A DNA stretch of 64,000 nt from CAWDVB01 sp963824105. GTDB lineage: Bacteria > Actinomycetota > Actinomycetes > Propionibacteriales > Nocardioidaceae. The translations under genes and the position numbers were made by a program. Location of the stretch: contig CAWGNN010000008.1 in assembly GCA_963824105.1 (NCBI GenBank), positions 159,900-223,899 on the forward strand, in the 5' to 3' direction. Positions 1-8,386 of the stretch are shown here, one piece after another. The notes beneath the pieces are model-generated. The model was not told the origin of the DNA. It saw only the letters and a program-made list of their open reading frames with translations, and made no database searches. Positions within the stretch are counted from its first letter, which is position 1. Every line of letters starts with the position of its first letter.

Positions 1-795
1 GTTGAGGACGCGGGCGACGTACTCGTTGCGCGGACTGAGCCGGCTGCTGCCGCTGCCATGGGCGAATACGACCAGCCCGATCGGCCTCTCGGGGATGGTG
101 AGCCGGCCCTCGAGGGTGATCTCCCCCAGTGCGACGGCCAGCTCGGTGGATCCGTGGCCGGCTGAGGCCGGAGCCGCATCCAACAGGGCGACCACCTCGT
201 CGTCGGACACCTGCCGGAAGTCGCCGTAGGCCTGGCCCACCGCATAGAAGGCGTCGGGGATCTCCAGGCACACCACCTCGTCGGCGACCGTCCTCAACTG
301 CTCCAGCCGGTCGCGCGCTCCGACCGGGACGGCCAGGACCACCCGACTCGCACCCCGCGCCCGGGCGATCTCGCAGGCGGCGCGGGCGGTCGCGCCCGTC
401 GCGATCCCGTCATCGACCACGATCACGGTGCGCGCATCCAGCCGGACAGGTGGCCGCCCCCGCCGGAACGCCCGCACCCGGTGCTCCAACATCTGGCGCT
501 CCTCCTGCTCGACCGCGTCGACGACGTCGGGGCCGGCCCCGGAGTGCCGGAGCACCTCGTCGTTCAGCACCCGTGCTCCGTCCTCCCCGATCGCCCCCAT
601 CGCCAGCTCGGGCTGGCGAGGCAGGCCCAGCTTGCGCACCACGGCGACGTCAAGGGGGGCTCCGAGTGCCCGGGCCACCTCGGCGGCGACGGGTACGCCC
701 CCGCGCGGGAGCCCGAGGACGACAGGATCGGAGTCGGCCAGGGGCATGAGGGCGCGGGCCAAGCGGCGGCCGGCCTCCACGCGGTTGCGGAACAT
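1..795 (-). CDS. phosphoribosyltransferase fused to a dienelactone-hydrolase-like domain (3' end beyond window)
   Basis: Residues 1 to about 215 are a type I phosphoribosyltransferase. The PRPP-binding signature lies at about 124-136 (VIVVDDGIATGAT), and an early LPRGGVPVA loop is typical of the family. From about residue 222 a second domain starts; its VVFAHGSGSS segment resembles the first strand and oxyanion loop of an alpha/beta hydrolase. The gene runs off the window at codon 265, so the hydrolase active site cannot be checked. The ATG at 795 is the first start after an in-frame stop at 811-813. It lies 15 bases after the ACP gene and is probably the last gene of that operon. Such fusions are known in actinobacteria, but I do not know the substrate. 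PRTase domain sure, hydrolase domain likely. Confidence 0.85.
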   Translation of the reverse strand, partial: MFRNRVEAGRRLARALMPLADSDPVVLGLPRGGVPVAAEVARALGAPLDVAVVRKLGLPRQPELAMGAIGEDGARVLNDEVLRHSGAGPDVVDAVEQEERQMLEHRVRAFRRGRPPVRLDARTVIVVDDGIATGATARAACEIARARGASRVVLAVPVGARDRLEQLRTVADEVVCLEIPDAFYAVGQAYGDFRQVSDDEVVALLDAAPASAGHGSTELAVALGEITLEGRLTIPERPIGLVVFAHGSGSSRLSPRNEYVARVLN

Positions 796-810
796 CGCGG
801 CCGCACCCTG

Positions 811-1050
811 CTAGGTCGCGGAGAGGAACTCGATGCACGAGGCCTTCGTGCTCAAGGCGTCGTAGTCGGCCTCCTCGATCCGCCTCCCCGACGTCTTGCT
901 GAGCTGCTCGACGAAGGAAAGGAAATCGAGCGAGTCCAGCTCGAGCTCCGCTCGGAGCGGGACGTCGTCGGGAAGCTCGTCGACATCGACGTCGGGAGCG
1001 ATCCGGCGCAGCACCTGGGTGATGGTCTCGAGTGCTTCGGTGGTGTTCAT
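811..1050 (-). CDS. stand-alone acyl carrier protein
   Basis: This 79-residue acidic protein has the ACP fold signature. The LELDSLDF motif places the phosphopantetheine attachment serine at Ser40, and helices on both sides match the PP-binding family in length. Its ATG overlaps the E2 stop codon by four bases, so the two are translationally coupled. An ACP inside a 2-oxoacid dehydrogenase operon is unusual, because the E2 normally hands the acyl group to free CoA. No ketosynthase or other fatty-acid or polyketide enzyme is nearby. Its partner could be the upstream AMP ligase (loading) or the E2 (acyl acceptor); both are inferences. Confidence 0.9.
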   Translation of the reverse strand: MNTTEALETITQVLRRIAPDVDVDELPDDVPLRAELELDSLDFLSFVEQLSKTSGRRIEEADYDALSTKASCIEFLSAT

Positions 1051-2249
1051 AGCAGCTCCGGTTTGGTCAGGTGGTCTGCGAGGCGGGCCAAGAATCGTGA
1101 TCCGGTGAACCCGTCGCTGGCCCGGTGGTCCGCGGCCAGGGTCGCTTCGGTCAGCGTGCGGGAGACGATCTCCCCGTCGAGGACCCACGGCCGAACCGCC
1201 GGTCGCCCGAAGCCGACGAGTGCGACCTGGGGTGGGTAGATCACGCCATGGACCAGGTCGACGCCCTGCTCTCCGAGGTTGGTCACCGTGATGGTGCCGT
1301 CGGTCAGCTCGCTGCCACGCAGCCGACCGGCCCGGGCGCGGAGGGTCAGATCCTTGATCGCGGCCATGAGGTCGGTCAGGCCCAGGCTCGCCGCGTCGTG
1401 GATGCACGGGGTCACCAGGCCGCCTCCGCGAAGCGAGATGGCCATCCCGAGGTTCACCGAGCTGTGGGCCTCGAAGGCATCGTCGACCCAGTAGCCGTTG
1501 AGCTCCGGGGTCTCGGCTGTTGCGAGCGCGGTCGCGCGCAACAGCAGCGCTGCCGGCAGGAGCCGCTCCTCGACGGGGAGCTCCTTGTTGCGGTCGTGCA
1601 TCCAGGCGAGTGCGGGCTCCAGGTCCAGCGTCAGCGAGAGGTAGTAGTGCGGGATCTCCCGCTTCGACCGACTCATCAGCCTCGCGATGGCGGCGCGCAT
1701 CTGCTCGGCACGCGCCTCCGCAGACACCGGCGAGGTGGCAGTCGGCTTCTGCGAAGTCGGCATCTTGGCGGCGGCAGCACGGACGTCGGCCTCGTGGATC
1801 GGCCTGCCGAGCTCGCGCCACAGTGGCTCGATGTCGACGCCGAGCTCGGCGGCGAGGGTGCGCGCGAACGGGCTGATCCGCACCCCGCCCCCGGTTGGTT
1901 CGAGGGGAGCGGGGAGGGGTTCCTCGGTCGACGAAGCAGCGGTCGCCGGCTCCGTCGCCGAGACCGGTTCGGTCTCCTCCGGGGAGCCGGTCGGCCCGAC
2001 CGCTTCAGTCTGATCGTCGAGGTCCATGGTCGCGATGGGCGTCCCCACGGGAACGGTGGCGCCCGGCTCGATGAGCAGGGCAGTGACCGTCCCCGCGTGG
2101 AACGTCTCGATGTCCACCGCGCTCTTGGCGGTGTCCACCACCGCGACGATGTCTCCCTTCTTGACCACGTCGCCGGGTTTGATCAGCCACTCCAGCAGCG
2201 TCCCCTCGTCCATGTCTGCGCCGAGGGACGGCATCGTGAAGTCGGCCAT
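1047..2249 (-). CDS. 2-oxoacid dehydrogenase E2 (dihydrolipoamide acyltransferase)
   Basis: This 400-residue protein has the classic three-part E2 layout. A lipoyl domain covers residues 1-76, with the lipoylated lysine at Lys42 in DTAKSAVDIE. An Ala/Pro/Glu-rich linker follows. A peripheral subunit-binding domain lies at about 122-160 (ISPFARTLAAELGVDI). The trimer-forming catalytic domain spans about 178-400 and ends in the DHRASDG motif, with catalytic His375 and Asp379. It transfers the acyl group from lipoyl to CoA or another thiol. E1beta ends two bases upstream and the ACP overlaps its stop. Acetyl versus branched-chain specificity cannot be read from the sequence, and no E3 lies in the window, so a shared lipoamide dehydrogenase must act from elsewhere. 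Confidence 0.95.
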   Translation of the reverse strand: MADFTMPSLGADMDEGTLLEWLIKPGDVVKKGDIVAVVDTAKSAVDIETFHAGTVTALLIEPGATVPVGTPIATMDLDDQTEAVGPTGSPEETEPVSATEPATAASSTEEPLPAPLEPTGGGVRISPFARTLAAELGVDIEPLWRELGRPIHEADVRAAAAKMPTSQKPTATSPVSAEARAEQMRAAIARLMSRSKREIPHYYLSLTLDLEPALAWMHDRNKELPVEERLLPAALLLRATALATAETPELNGYWVDDAFEAHSSVNLGMAISLRGGGLVTPCIHDAASLGLTDLMAAIKDLTLRARAGRLRGSELTDGTITVTNLGEQGVDLVHGVIYPPQVALVGFGRPAVRPWVLDGEIVSRTLTEATLAADHRASDGFTGSRFLARLADHLTKPELL

Positions 2250-2251
2250 GG

Positions 2252-3247
2252 TCAGCTCCGGGTGCGGTGAACGGCAGCGACGATGTCGGCGACCTGGGGA
2301 AGAGCCGCCTCCTCCAGGTGCTGCGCATACGGGATCGGCACCTCCGCGGTGCAGACCCGCTCGATCGGCGCGTCCAGGACGTACATCGCCTGCTCGCCGA
2401 TCCGGGCGGCGATCTCGGCGGACAACCCGCCGCTGCGCCACCCCTCGTCGACGATCACGGCGCGGTGGGTCTTGCGGACCGACCCGACGAAGCATGCGTC
2501 GTCGAGCGGCCGGAGCGTGCGCAGGTCGATGACCTCGGCGGAGATGCCCTCCGCAGCGAGCTCATCGGCCGCCTCCATCGCCTTGGCCAGGGTGCCTCCG
2601 TAGGCGATCACCGTGACGTCGTCGCCGGATCGCCGGATCGCCGCCGTGTCGATGTCGACCGGCCCGGCGTCGGAGGGGAGTGTCCCCTTGAGGTTGTACA
2701 GCGAGGAGTGCTCGAAGATCAGCACCGGGTCCGGGGTGGCCAACGCCGTGGCAAGCATGCCTCGGGCGTCCTCCAGGGTCGCGGGCGTCACCACCCGGAT
2801 GCCGGGGATGTGGGCGTACCAGCCCTCCAGGCTGTGCGAGTGCTGCGCGGCAAGCTGGCGGCCTGCCCCGGTAGTCATCCGGATCACCAGGGGCACGTTG
2901 TACTGCCCTCCCGACATGTGCAGCAGCGATGCCGCGGTGTTCATGATCTGGTCGAGCGCGAGCAGGCTGAAGTTGACCGTCATCACCTCGACGATCGGGA
3001 GCATGCCGTTCACCGCGGCCCCGATGCCGGCGCCGACGAAGGTGGACTCCGAGAGCGGGGTGTCACGGATCCGATCGGGCCCGAACTCCTCGACCAGGCC
3101 GAGGCTGACCCCGAAGCAACCGCCGTAGCTGCCGACGTCCTCGCCCATCAAGAACACCCGGGGGTCGTCCGCCATCGCTTCACGGATGGCTTCGCGGAGC
3201 GCCTCCCGGTAGGTGGTCTCCATGACTCGTTCCTCGGTGAGTGTCAT
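2252..3247 (-). CDS. 2-oxoacid dehydrogenase E1 component, beta subunit
   Basis: This 331-residue protein is full length for the E1beta family. It carries the conserved TYREALREAI start, FLMGEDVGSYGG and a transketolase C-terminal domain (LRTLRPLDD, IVDEGWRSGG). It forms the thiamine diphosphate site together with E1alpha and catalyses decarboxylation and reductive acylation of the lipoyl group on E2. The ATG at 3247 overlaps the E1alpha stop by four bases, which favours it over a second in-frame Met eight codons later. The substrate could be pyruvate, acetoin or a branched-chain 2-oxoacid. Confidence 0.95.
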   Translation of the reverse strand: MTLTEERVMETTYREALREAIREAMADDPRVFLMGEDVGSYGGCFGVSLGLVEEFGPDRIRDTPLSESTFVGAGIGAAVNGMLPIVEVMTVNFSLLALDQIMNTAASLLHMSGGQYNVPLVIRMTTGAGRQLAAQHSHSLEGWYAHIPGIRVVTPATLEDARGMLATALATPDPVLIFEHSSLYNLKGTLPSDAGPVDIDTAAIRRSGDDVTVIAYGGTLAKAMEAADELAAEGISAEVIDLRTLRPLDDACFVGSVRKTHRAVIVDEGWRSGGLSAEIAARIGEQAMYVLDAPIERVCTAEVPIPYAQHLEEAALPQVADIVAAVHRTRS

Positions 3248-4248
3248 GACGACACCTCCTGCGACGTGACGAAGCGGGTCAGTTGGTCGACCGGCTCCAG
3301 AGGGGCCGCCTCAGCGAAGGCCACCGCCCGCTTGATGATCTCGGCGATCTCGGCCTCGAACTCGGGCAGGTCGTCCTCGGCGAGCTGTCCGGACTGCCGC
3401 AGCCGTTCCTCAAGGGTGCGGATCGGGCCACGCTTGCGCCATCCCTGGACCTCCTCCTTGGTGCGGTAGCGGTCCGGGTCGTACATCGAGTGGGCGCGGA
3501 ACCGGTAGGTGCGCATCTCCAGGAACTGTGGACCGTCGCCCCGCCGGGCGGCGGTGACAGCTTCCGCTGCGGCCTCCTCCACGGCCTCCACGTCCATCCC
3601 GTCGACCGCGTGTGAGGGCAGCCCGTACGACGCGGTCCGGCCAGCCAGGTCGGTGGCGCCGTGCTCCTTGGTCAGTGCCGTCCCCATCGCGTAACCGTTG
3701 TTCTCACAGACGAAGACGATCGGCAGGTGCCACAGCACGGCCAGGTTCACCGACTCGTGGAACTCGCCCTCGGCGGCCGCCCCTTCGCCGAAGAAGCAGG
3801 CTGTCACGCGGGCCTTCCCCAGCAGCTTGTCGGCCAGGGCGATCCCCACCGCGAGGGGGAGACCGCCACCGACGATCGCGTTGCCGCCCAGCAGACGGTG
3901 TTCCTTGTCGAACAGGTGCATCGAGCCGCCCCGGCCGCGGCTGCAGCCGCTCTGGCGGCCGAACATCTCGGCCATGATGAGGTCGGGTGACACACCTCGT
4001 GCGAGTGCGTGCCCGTGCTCACGGTAGGTCGCCACGACGGTGTCGTCGGGCGTCAAGGCTTCCATCACCCCGGTGGCAACAGCCTCCTCGCCGACGTACA
4101 GGTGGAGGAAGCCCCGGATCTTGGTCGCGCTGTACAGCTCCGCGCAGGCCTCTTCGAAGCGCCGGATGAGCAGCATGGTGCGCAGCAGGTCGAGCCGGTG
4201 CGTCCGGTCCGTCGTGTGCTGGTCAGGTGTCAGAACTGGTGTGGTCAT
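3244..4248 (-). CDS. 2-oxoacid dehydrogenase E1 component, alpha subunit
   Basis: This 334-residue protein has the E1alpha thiamine diphosphate motif, which begins GEG at 154-156 and ends ENN at 182-184. It also has the YREHGHALARG substrate-loop segment and the RFRAHSMYDPDRYR loop that corresponds to the phosphorylation loop of mitochondrial E1alpha. The GCSRGRGGSMHLFD segment is typical of acetoin- and pyruvate-type E1alpha. The ATG at 4248 overlaps the stop of the upstream AMP ligase by four bases, and its own stop overlaps the E1beta start. The subunit is complete and all key residues are present. Confidence 0.95.
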   Translation of the reverse strand: MTTPVLTPDQHTTDRTHRLDLLRTMLLIRRFEEACAELYSATKIRGFLHLYVGEEAVATGVMEALTPDDTVVATYREHGHALARGVSPDLIMAEMFGRQSGCSRGRGGSMHLFDKEHRLLGGNAIVGGGLPLAVGIALADKLLGKARVTACFFGEGAAAEGEFHESVNLAVLWHLPIVFVCENNGYAMGTALTKEHGATDLAGRTASYGLPSHAVDGMDVEAVEEAAAEAVTAARRGDGPQFLEMRTYRFRAHSMYDPDRYRTKEEVQGWRKRGPIRTLEERLRQSGQLAEDDLPEFEAEIAEIIKRAVAFAEAAPLEPVDQLTRFVTSQEVSS

Positions 4249-5999
4249 GTCGGGTTCTCCAATGTCGACACGTCGCCCTCGGGCAGGCCGAGCTCTCTGG
4301 CCTTGAGCAGCCGGCGCATCACCTTGCCGCTGCTGGTGTGGGGCAGGTGCTGGTCGAAGGCGATCTCCTTGGGAGCCATCGCCCCCAGCCGGCGACGCCC
4401 GAAGGCGAGCAGCTCCAGCTGCAGGTCCTCGGTCGGCTCGTATCCGACGCGCAGGGTGACGAAGGCCTTGACCACAGCTCCGGCGATCGGGTCGGGCTTG
4501 CCGATGACACCGACCTCGACAACGGCCGGGTGCTCCATCAGCGCGGTCTCGACCTCGAACGGGCCGATCAGGTGCCCGGCGGACTTGATGACATCGTCGG
4601 CACGGCCGACGAACCAGAAGTAGCCGTCCTCGTCGACCCGCGCGATGTCGCCGCTGAGGTACCAGCCGCCCCGGAAGCACTTCTGGTACCGCTCCTCCTG
4701 GCCGAGGTAGCCGCGGAACATCGACGGCCAGCCGGGACGGAGGGCGATCTCGCCGATCTCGCCCGGAGCCGCAGCCGTGGCCTGGCCGTCGTCGTCGATG
4801 GCGGCCCGGCCCTCCTCGCCGCGGACCAGCACAGCAGCCTCGATGCCCGGCATCGGCCGGCCCATCGACCCTGGGCGGACCTCCATGCCGGGGTAGTTGC
4901 TGATCATGATCGCGCCGGTTTCGGTCTGCCACCAGTTGTCGTGGATGTCGAGCCCGAAGGCTTCCCGCCCCCAGACCACCACCTCGGGGTTGAGGGCCTC
5001 GCCGACGCTCGCGATGTGCCGCAGCGAGGAGAGGTCGTACTCCTTGGCCAACTCGGCGCCGGACTTCATCAGCATGCGCAGCGCGGTGGGCGCGGTGTAC
5101 CAGACCTCGACCTTCTGCTCGGCGAGGATCCGGTACCAGGCCCTGGAGTCGAACTCTCCGGCGTAGGTCACGAGAGTGGAGGCGTGGGTCAGCGGCGCGA
5201 CGATCCCATATGAGGTGCCGGTCACCCAACCGGGGTCCGCGGTGCACCAGAAGATCGTGCCCGGGCCCAGGTCGAGGGCAAGCCGGGAGGTCGCGTGGTG
5301 TGCGACGACTGCCTGGTGGACGTGGATGGCTCCCTTGGGCTTCCCGGTGGTCCCGCTGGTGAAGTGCAGCAGCGCCATGTCCTCCGGATCGGTGTGCTCG
5401 ATGGTGAAGTAGATCGAGGCGCCCTTCAGAGCGGCATCGAGGTCGATCGTGTTGTCGGTGGTGCCTCCCTCGGTGAGCAGGACGTGCTCCAACGAGGTCA
5501 GCTCGGTGCGCATCTTGGCGATCTTGCGGCGGTAGAGGTCGGGGGTGGTCACCAGAACGCGAGCCTGGCTGATCTCCAGCCGGTCTCGGATCGGCTCCGG
5601 CCCGAACGACGAGAACAACGGTGAGAGGACGGCCCCTCGTTTGAGGGTGCCCATCGCGGCGACGTACTGGTCGGGCGTGCGGCCCAGCAGCGTCATCACG
5701 CGGTCCCCGCGACTGATGCCGAGGTCGGTGAGGACGTTGGCGAACCGGTTGGACGCCTCGGCCAGCTGGGCGTACGTCGTGTCCGTGACCGTGCCGTCGA
5801 CGGCGATACTGCGCAGGGCGACCCGGTCGCCCTGGCCTCGGGCGACGTGGCGATCCACCGCCTCCCACGCGATGTTCAGGCCGCCCTCGGGCAGCCCATC
5901 GATGTCCCGGCGGGCCTCAGACCAGGTGAATCGGTCGCGGACCGACTCGTAGTCGAAGTCGCGTGTACCCGGGCGTGGACGAGTAATGACGTCGGGCAT
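4245..5999 (-). CDS. acetyl-CoA synthetase-like AMP-forming acyl-CoA ligase
   Basis: This protein of about 584 residues belongs to the ANL adenylating superfamily. Visible motifs are the P-loop-like HFTSGTTGKPKGA, WWQTETG, the hinge region GWYLSGDIARVDEDG, and the C-terminal catalytic lysine in HTSSGKVMRR. It activates a short carboxylic acid to an acyl-AMP and then to a thioester. The ATG at 5999 sits nine bases after AAGGGG; an in-frame GTG at 6005 is an alternative start. It is the first gene of the operon. Its presence beside a 2-oxoacid dehydrogenase and an ACP suggests either two routes to the same acyl thioester or activation of an acid onto the ACP, which is inference. Confidence 0.92.
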   Translation of the reverse strand: MPDVITRPRPGTRDFDYESVRDRFTWSEARRDIDGLPEGGLNIAWEAVDRHVARGQGDRVALRSIAVDGTVTDTTYAQLAEASNRFANVLTDLGISRGDRVMTLLGRTPDQYVAAMGTLKRGAVLSPLFSSFGPEPIRDRLEISQARVLVTTPDLYRRKIAKMRTELTSLEHVLLTEGGTTDNTIDLDAALKGASIYFTIEHTDPEDMALLHFTSGTTGKPKGAIHVHQAVVAHHATSRLALDLGPGTIFWCTADPGWVTGTSYGIVAPLTHASTLVTYAGEFDSRAWYRILAEQKVEVWYTAPTALRMLMKSGAELAKEYDLSSLRHIASVGEALNPEVVVWGREAFGLDIHDNWWQTETGAIMISNYPGMEVRPGSMGRPMPGIEAAVLVRGEEGRAAIDDDGQATAAAPGEIGEIALRPGWPSMFRGYLGQEERYQKCFRGGWYLSGDIARVDEDGYFWFVGRADDVIKSAGHLIGPFEVETALMEHPAVVEVGVIGKPDPIAGAVVKAFVTLRVGYEPTEDLQLELLAFGRRRLGAMAPKEIAFDQHLPHTSSGKVMRRLLKARELGLPEGDVSTLENPT

Positions 6000-6100
6000 G
6001 GTCACCAGCCCCTTCTTGACGTTCCGTCCACCTCAGTCTCGGCCGAATCGCGAGGTCGGGCAGGAGGAGAAAGTCTCCGGTGGGGGGAGCAAGGGCCCTA

Positions 6101-6144
6101 GCCCAGGCAGGGCCCAGGCAGGGCCCAGGCAGGGCCCAGGCAGG
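6101..6144. repeat. four perfect 11-bp tandem repeats
   Basis: The unit GCCCAGGCAGG is repeated four times in a row without mismatch. It lies in the 198-base gap between the histidine kinase stop and the AMP ligase start, about 100 bases upstream of the AMP ligase. The unit is not a multiple of three and no gene covers it. It could vary in copy number by slippage. No regulatory role can be read from it. Confidence 0.85.
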
Positions 6145-6197
6145 GCGCGGCGAGGCGACAGAAGGACGACGCGGGCGGAGAATGGCCGCCCGGCCGG

Positions 6198-8252
6198 TCA
6201 CCCCTCGCCGGTGGCCTGGGGGGATCGCAGGGTGAGGTCGAACCGTGCACCGCCGTCGGAGGGGTTGCTGGCCCAGATCGAGCCGCCGTGACGCTCGACG
6301 ACGCGGCGGCAGATGGCAAGTCCGATCCCCGAGCCCGCGGAGTCATGTGTGTTCGCGCCGCGGTGGAACATGTCGAACACGCGCGGCAGGTCGCCGTCGG
6401 GAATTCCGTCTCCGTTGTCGCGGATGGTGATGTGGGTTCCGCCGTCGGGGAGGGCCAGCCCGCTGATGGTCACCACCGGCTCTCGATCCTCGGGAACGTA
6501 CTTGAAGGAGTTGGCAATCAGGTTGTGAAAGAGCTGGCGGATCAGAATCTCGTCACCGCTGATGTCGGGCAGAGTTCCCACCTCGACAGTCCCTGGCCGC
6601 GATCCGCGGACAGCCACCTCCTCGGCGATCTCCCGCGCCAGTGGTTCCAGGTGCACCGTGGCGGCTCGCCGTTGGGAGCTGGAGACCTGGGAGAGCGCGA
6701 TGAGCTCGTCGATCAGCTCGCTTCCTCGCCGGGTCGCCTCGAGAATCCGGTGGGCCCACTCGACGGTGGCGTCGGAGTGGCTCTCGGCCTCCTGCTGCGC
6801 GATCATCTCCGCGGTCAGAGTGATCGCGACGAGTGGTGAGCGCAGGTCGTGCGCCGCGACGGCGGCGAACTCCTCCAGCTCACGGTTGGCGCGCAGCAGC
6901 TCGGCCTGGTTCCGCCTGCGCTCGGTGATGTCACGGATGAAGGCGTGGAGATGGGTCCCGCCACTCTCGCGGGTCGGCCAGACCCGGATCTCGACCTCCA
7001 CAGTGCTCTTGTCCTTGCGCATCGCGACAAGCTCAGTGGGATGGTCGGACACCGCGTCCTGCCCCGCCTCCAGGAAGCGGGTGATCGCAGCGCGGTGCCC
7101 CTCGCGCTGATCCTCGGGAACGACGAGCCTGTCCAGCGGCGTGTTTACCGCCTCGGAGTACGTCCAGCCGAACATGCGCGTGGCTGCGAGGTTCCACTCG
7201 GTCACCAGCCCCGACCCGTCCACCGAGACATAGGCGTCTATCGAGGTGTCCAGGACGTGCTGCAAGCGCTGCTGGCTGGCACCCAGGCGCTGGGCCATGG
7301 TGTCGCGCTCGGCCAGCGCTCGGCGGGAACGGGCCATCACGTTCTCTGCCCCCTGACGACGCATGTCGAGCTTGTGGAAGCGCGAGGTTTGGGCCCAGAC
7401 GACGATTCCGCCGATGAAGATGATCAGGCCGGTGCCGAGCCCGAAGGCCAGGCCGCGTGAGGTGAACCCCACCTCGTAGGTTGCGAGCCCGAGGAACATC
7501 GACGCCTCGAGGGCGATCAGCCCGAGTGGCAGGTTCCGGCGCAGGGTGCGACTGCTGTCGTCGTTGGCCATGCCGAGGGCGACGAAGCCCTCCGAGGATG
7601 TCTGCATCAGGACGGAGAGCGACAAGGCGGCGAGGGTCGGCGGGCCCAGGACCGACATCTGCCCGGACAGCGTGATCTCGGAGAGAGCTCGCGGGTCGAA
7701 GAGCAGCGCGTTCGACAGCACGATCCCGACCGCGAGCGGAACCAGAGCGAGCCACTGTGCGGGGCCGGTGTGATGAGCCAGGATCGACAAGGCGGCAAGG
7801 GCCAGGAGGGACATGCAGATCAGCAGGAGCAACGGCACGCCTTCGGCCGCTGGTCCGGCCAGGTCGCGGTAGCCGGTGATCCGCCCCGGGCTGACCAGCG
7901 CCTCCATCACGGCGAAGACGGTGAGGAGGAGGACACCCGACGCGAGCACCAAGCGTGACCAGACCATCAGCGGCCGGGTGTCGGTGGCTCGGATGACCAG
8001 GATGACTCCAAGCAGAGCCAGACCCAGCGAGGTGGCAAGAGGGAACGGTCCGAGGACGAGTGGAAGCCGACCGCTCATCCGCCCGCGCAGCAGCGCGTCC
8101 ACCGTCCCCGCAGCCCAGAGCAGCGCGATTGCTCCGGCGATTACACGGCCCCAGCGTGCTGCACGCAGGACCCGTCGGGGGTCCGGTGTGCTCAGAAGCT
8201 CGCTCTGCTCGATAGCCGCGCTGAGCTCCGGGTCTCGCCCTGGCTCGCTCAT
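6198..8252 (-). CDS. membrane PAS-domain sensor histidine kinase (orphan)
   Basis: This 684-residue protein starts with several hydrophobic helices (about residues 33-290), which form a large membrane sensor region of no family I can name. A PAS domain follows at about 330-445 (DAYVSVDGSGLVTEWN to FIRDITERR). The HisKA region has the phospho-accepting histidine near residue 466 in AAHDLRSPL. The HATPase domain has the N box HNLIANSFKY, the G1 box DNGDGIP and the G2 box GSGIGLAICRRV. All catalytic boxes are intact. No response regulator gene is adjacent, so its partner must be elsewhere. The signal it senses is unknown; the PAS domain could bind a small ligand. Confidence 0.92.
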   Translation of the reverse strand: MSEPGRDPELSAAIEQSELLSTPDPRRVLRAARWGRVIAGAIALLWAAGTVDALLRGRMSGRLPLVLGPFPLATSLGLALLGVILVIRATDTRPLMVWSRLVLASGVLLLTVFAVMEALVSPGRITGYRDLAGPAAEGVPLLLLICMSLLALAALSILAHHTGPAQWLALVPLAVGIVLSNALLFDPRALSEITLSGQMSVLGPPTLAALSLSVLMQTSSEGFVALGMANDDSSRTLRRNLPLGLIALEASMFLGLATYEVGFTSRGLAFGLGTGLIIFIGGIVVWAQTSRFHKLDMRRQGAENVMARSRRALAERDTMAQRLGASQQRLQHVLDTSIDAYVSVDGSGLVTEWNLAATRMFGWTYSEAVNTPLDRLVVPEDQREGHRAAITRFLEAGQDAVSDHPTELVAMRKDKSTVEVEIRVWPTRESGGTHLHAFIRDITERRRNQAELLRANRELEEFAAVAAHDLRSPLVAITLTAEMIAQQEAESHSDATVEWAHRILEATRRGSELIDELIALSQVSSSQRRAATVHLEPLAREIAEEVAVRGSRPGTVEVGTLPDISGDEILIRQLFHNLIANSFKYVPEDREPVVTISGLALPDGGTHITIRDNGDGIPDGDLPRVFDMFHRGANTHDSAGSGIGLAICRRVVERHGGSIWASNPSDGGARFDLTLRSPQATGEG

Positions 8253-8386
8253 GGGTCTGCGTCGGCTCCCCTCACGCCGGTGGATTGACGATGAAGCATG
8301 TCGATCCTAGGGATATTCCGGGGACCAGCCGTGTCTGGACGACCTGATCCGCAGCACCTGGTCCGCTCCCCGGGTGGCGGGCAGCA

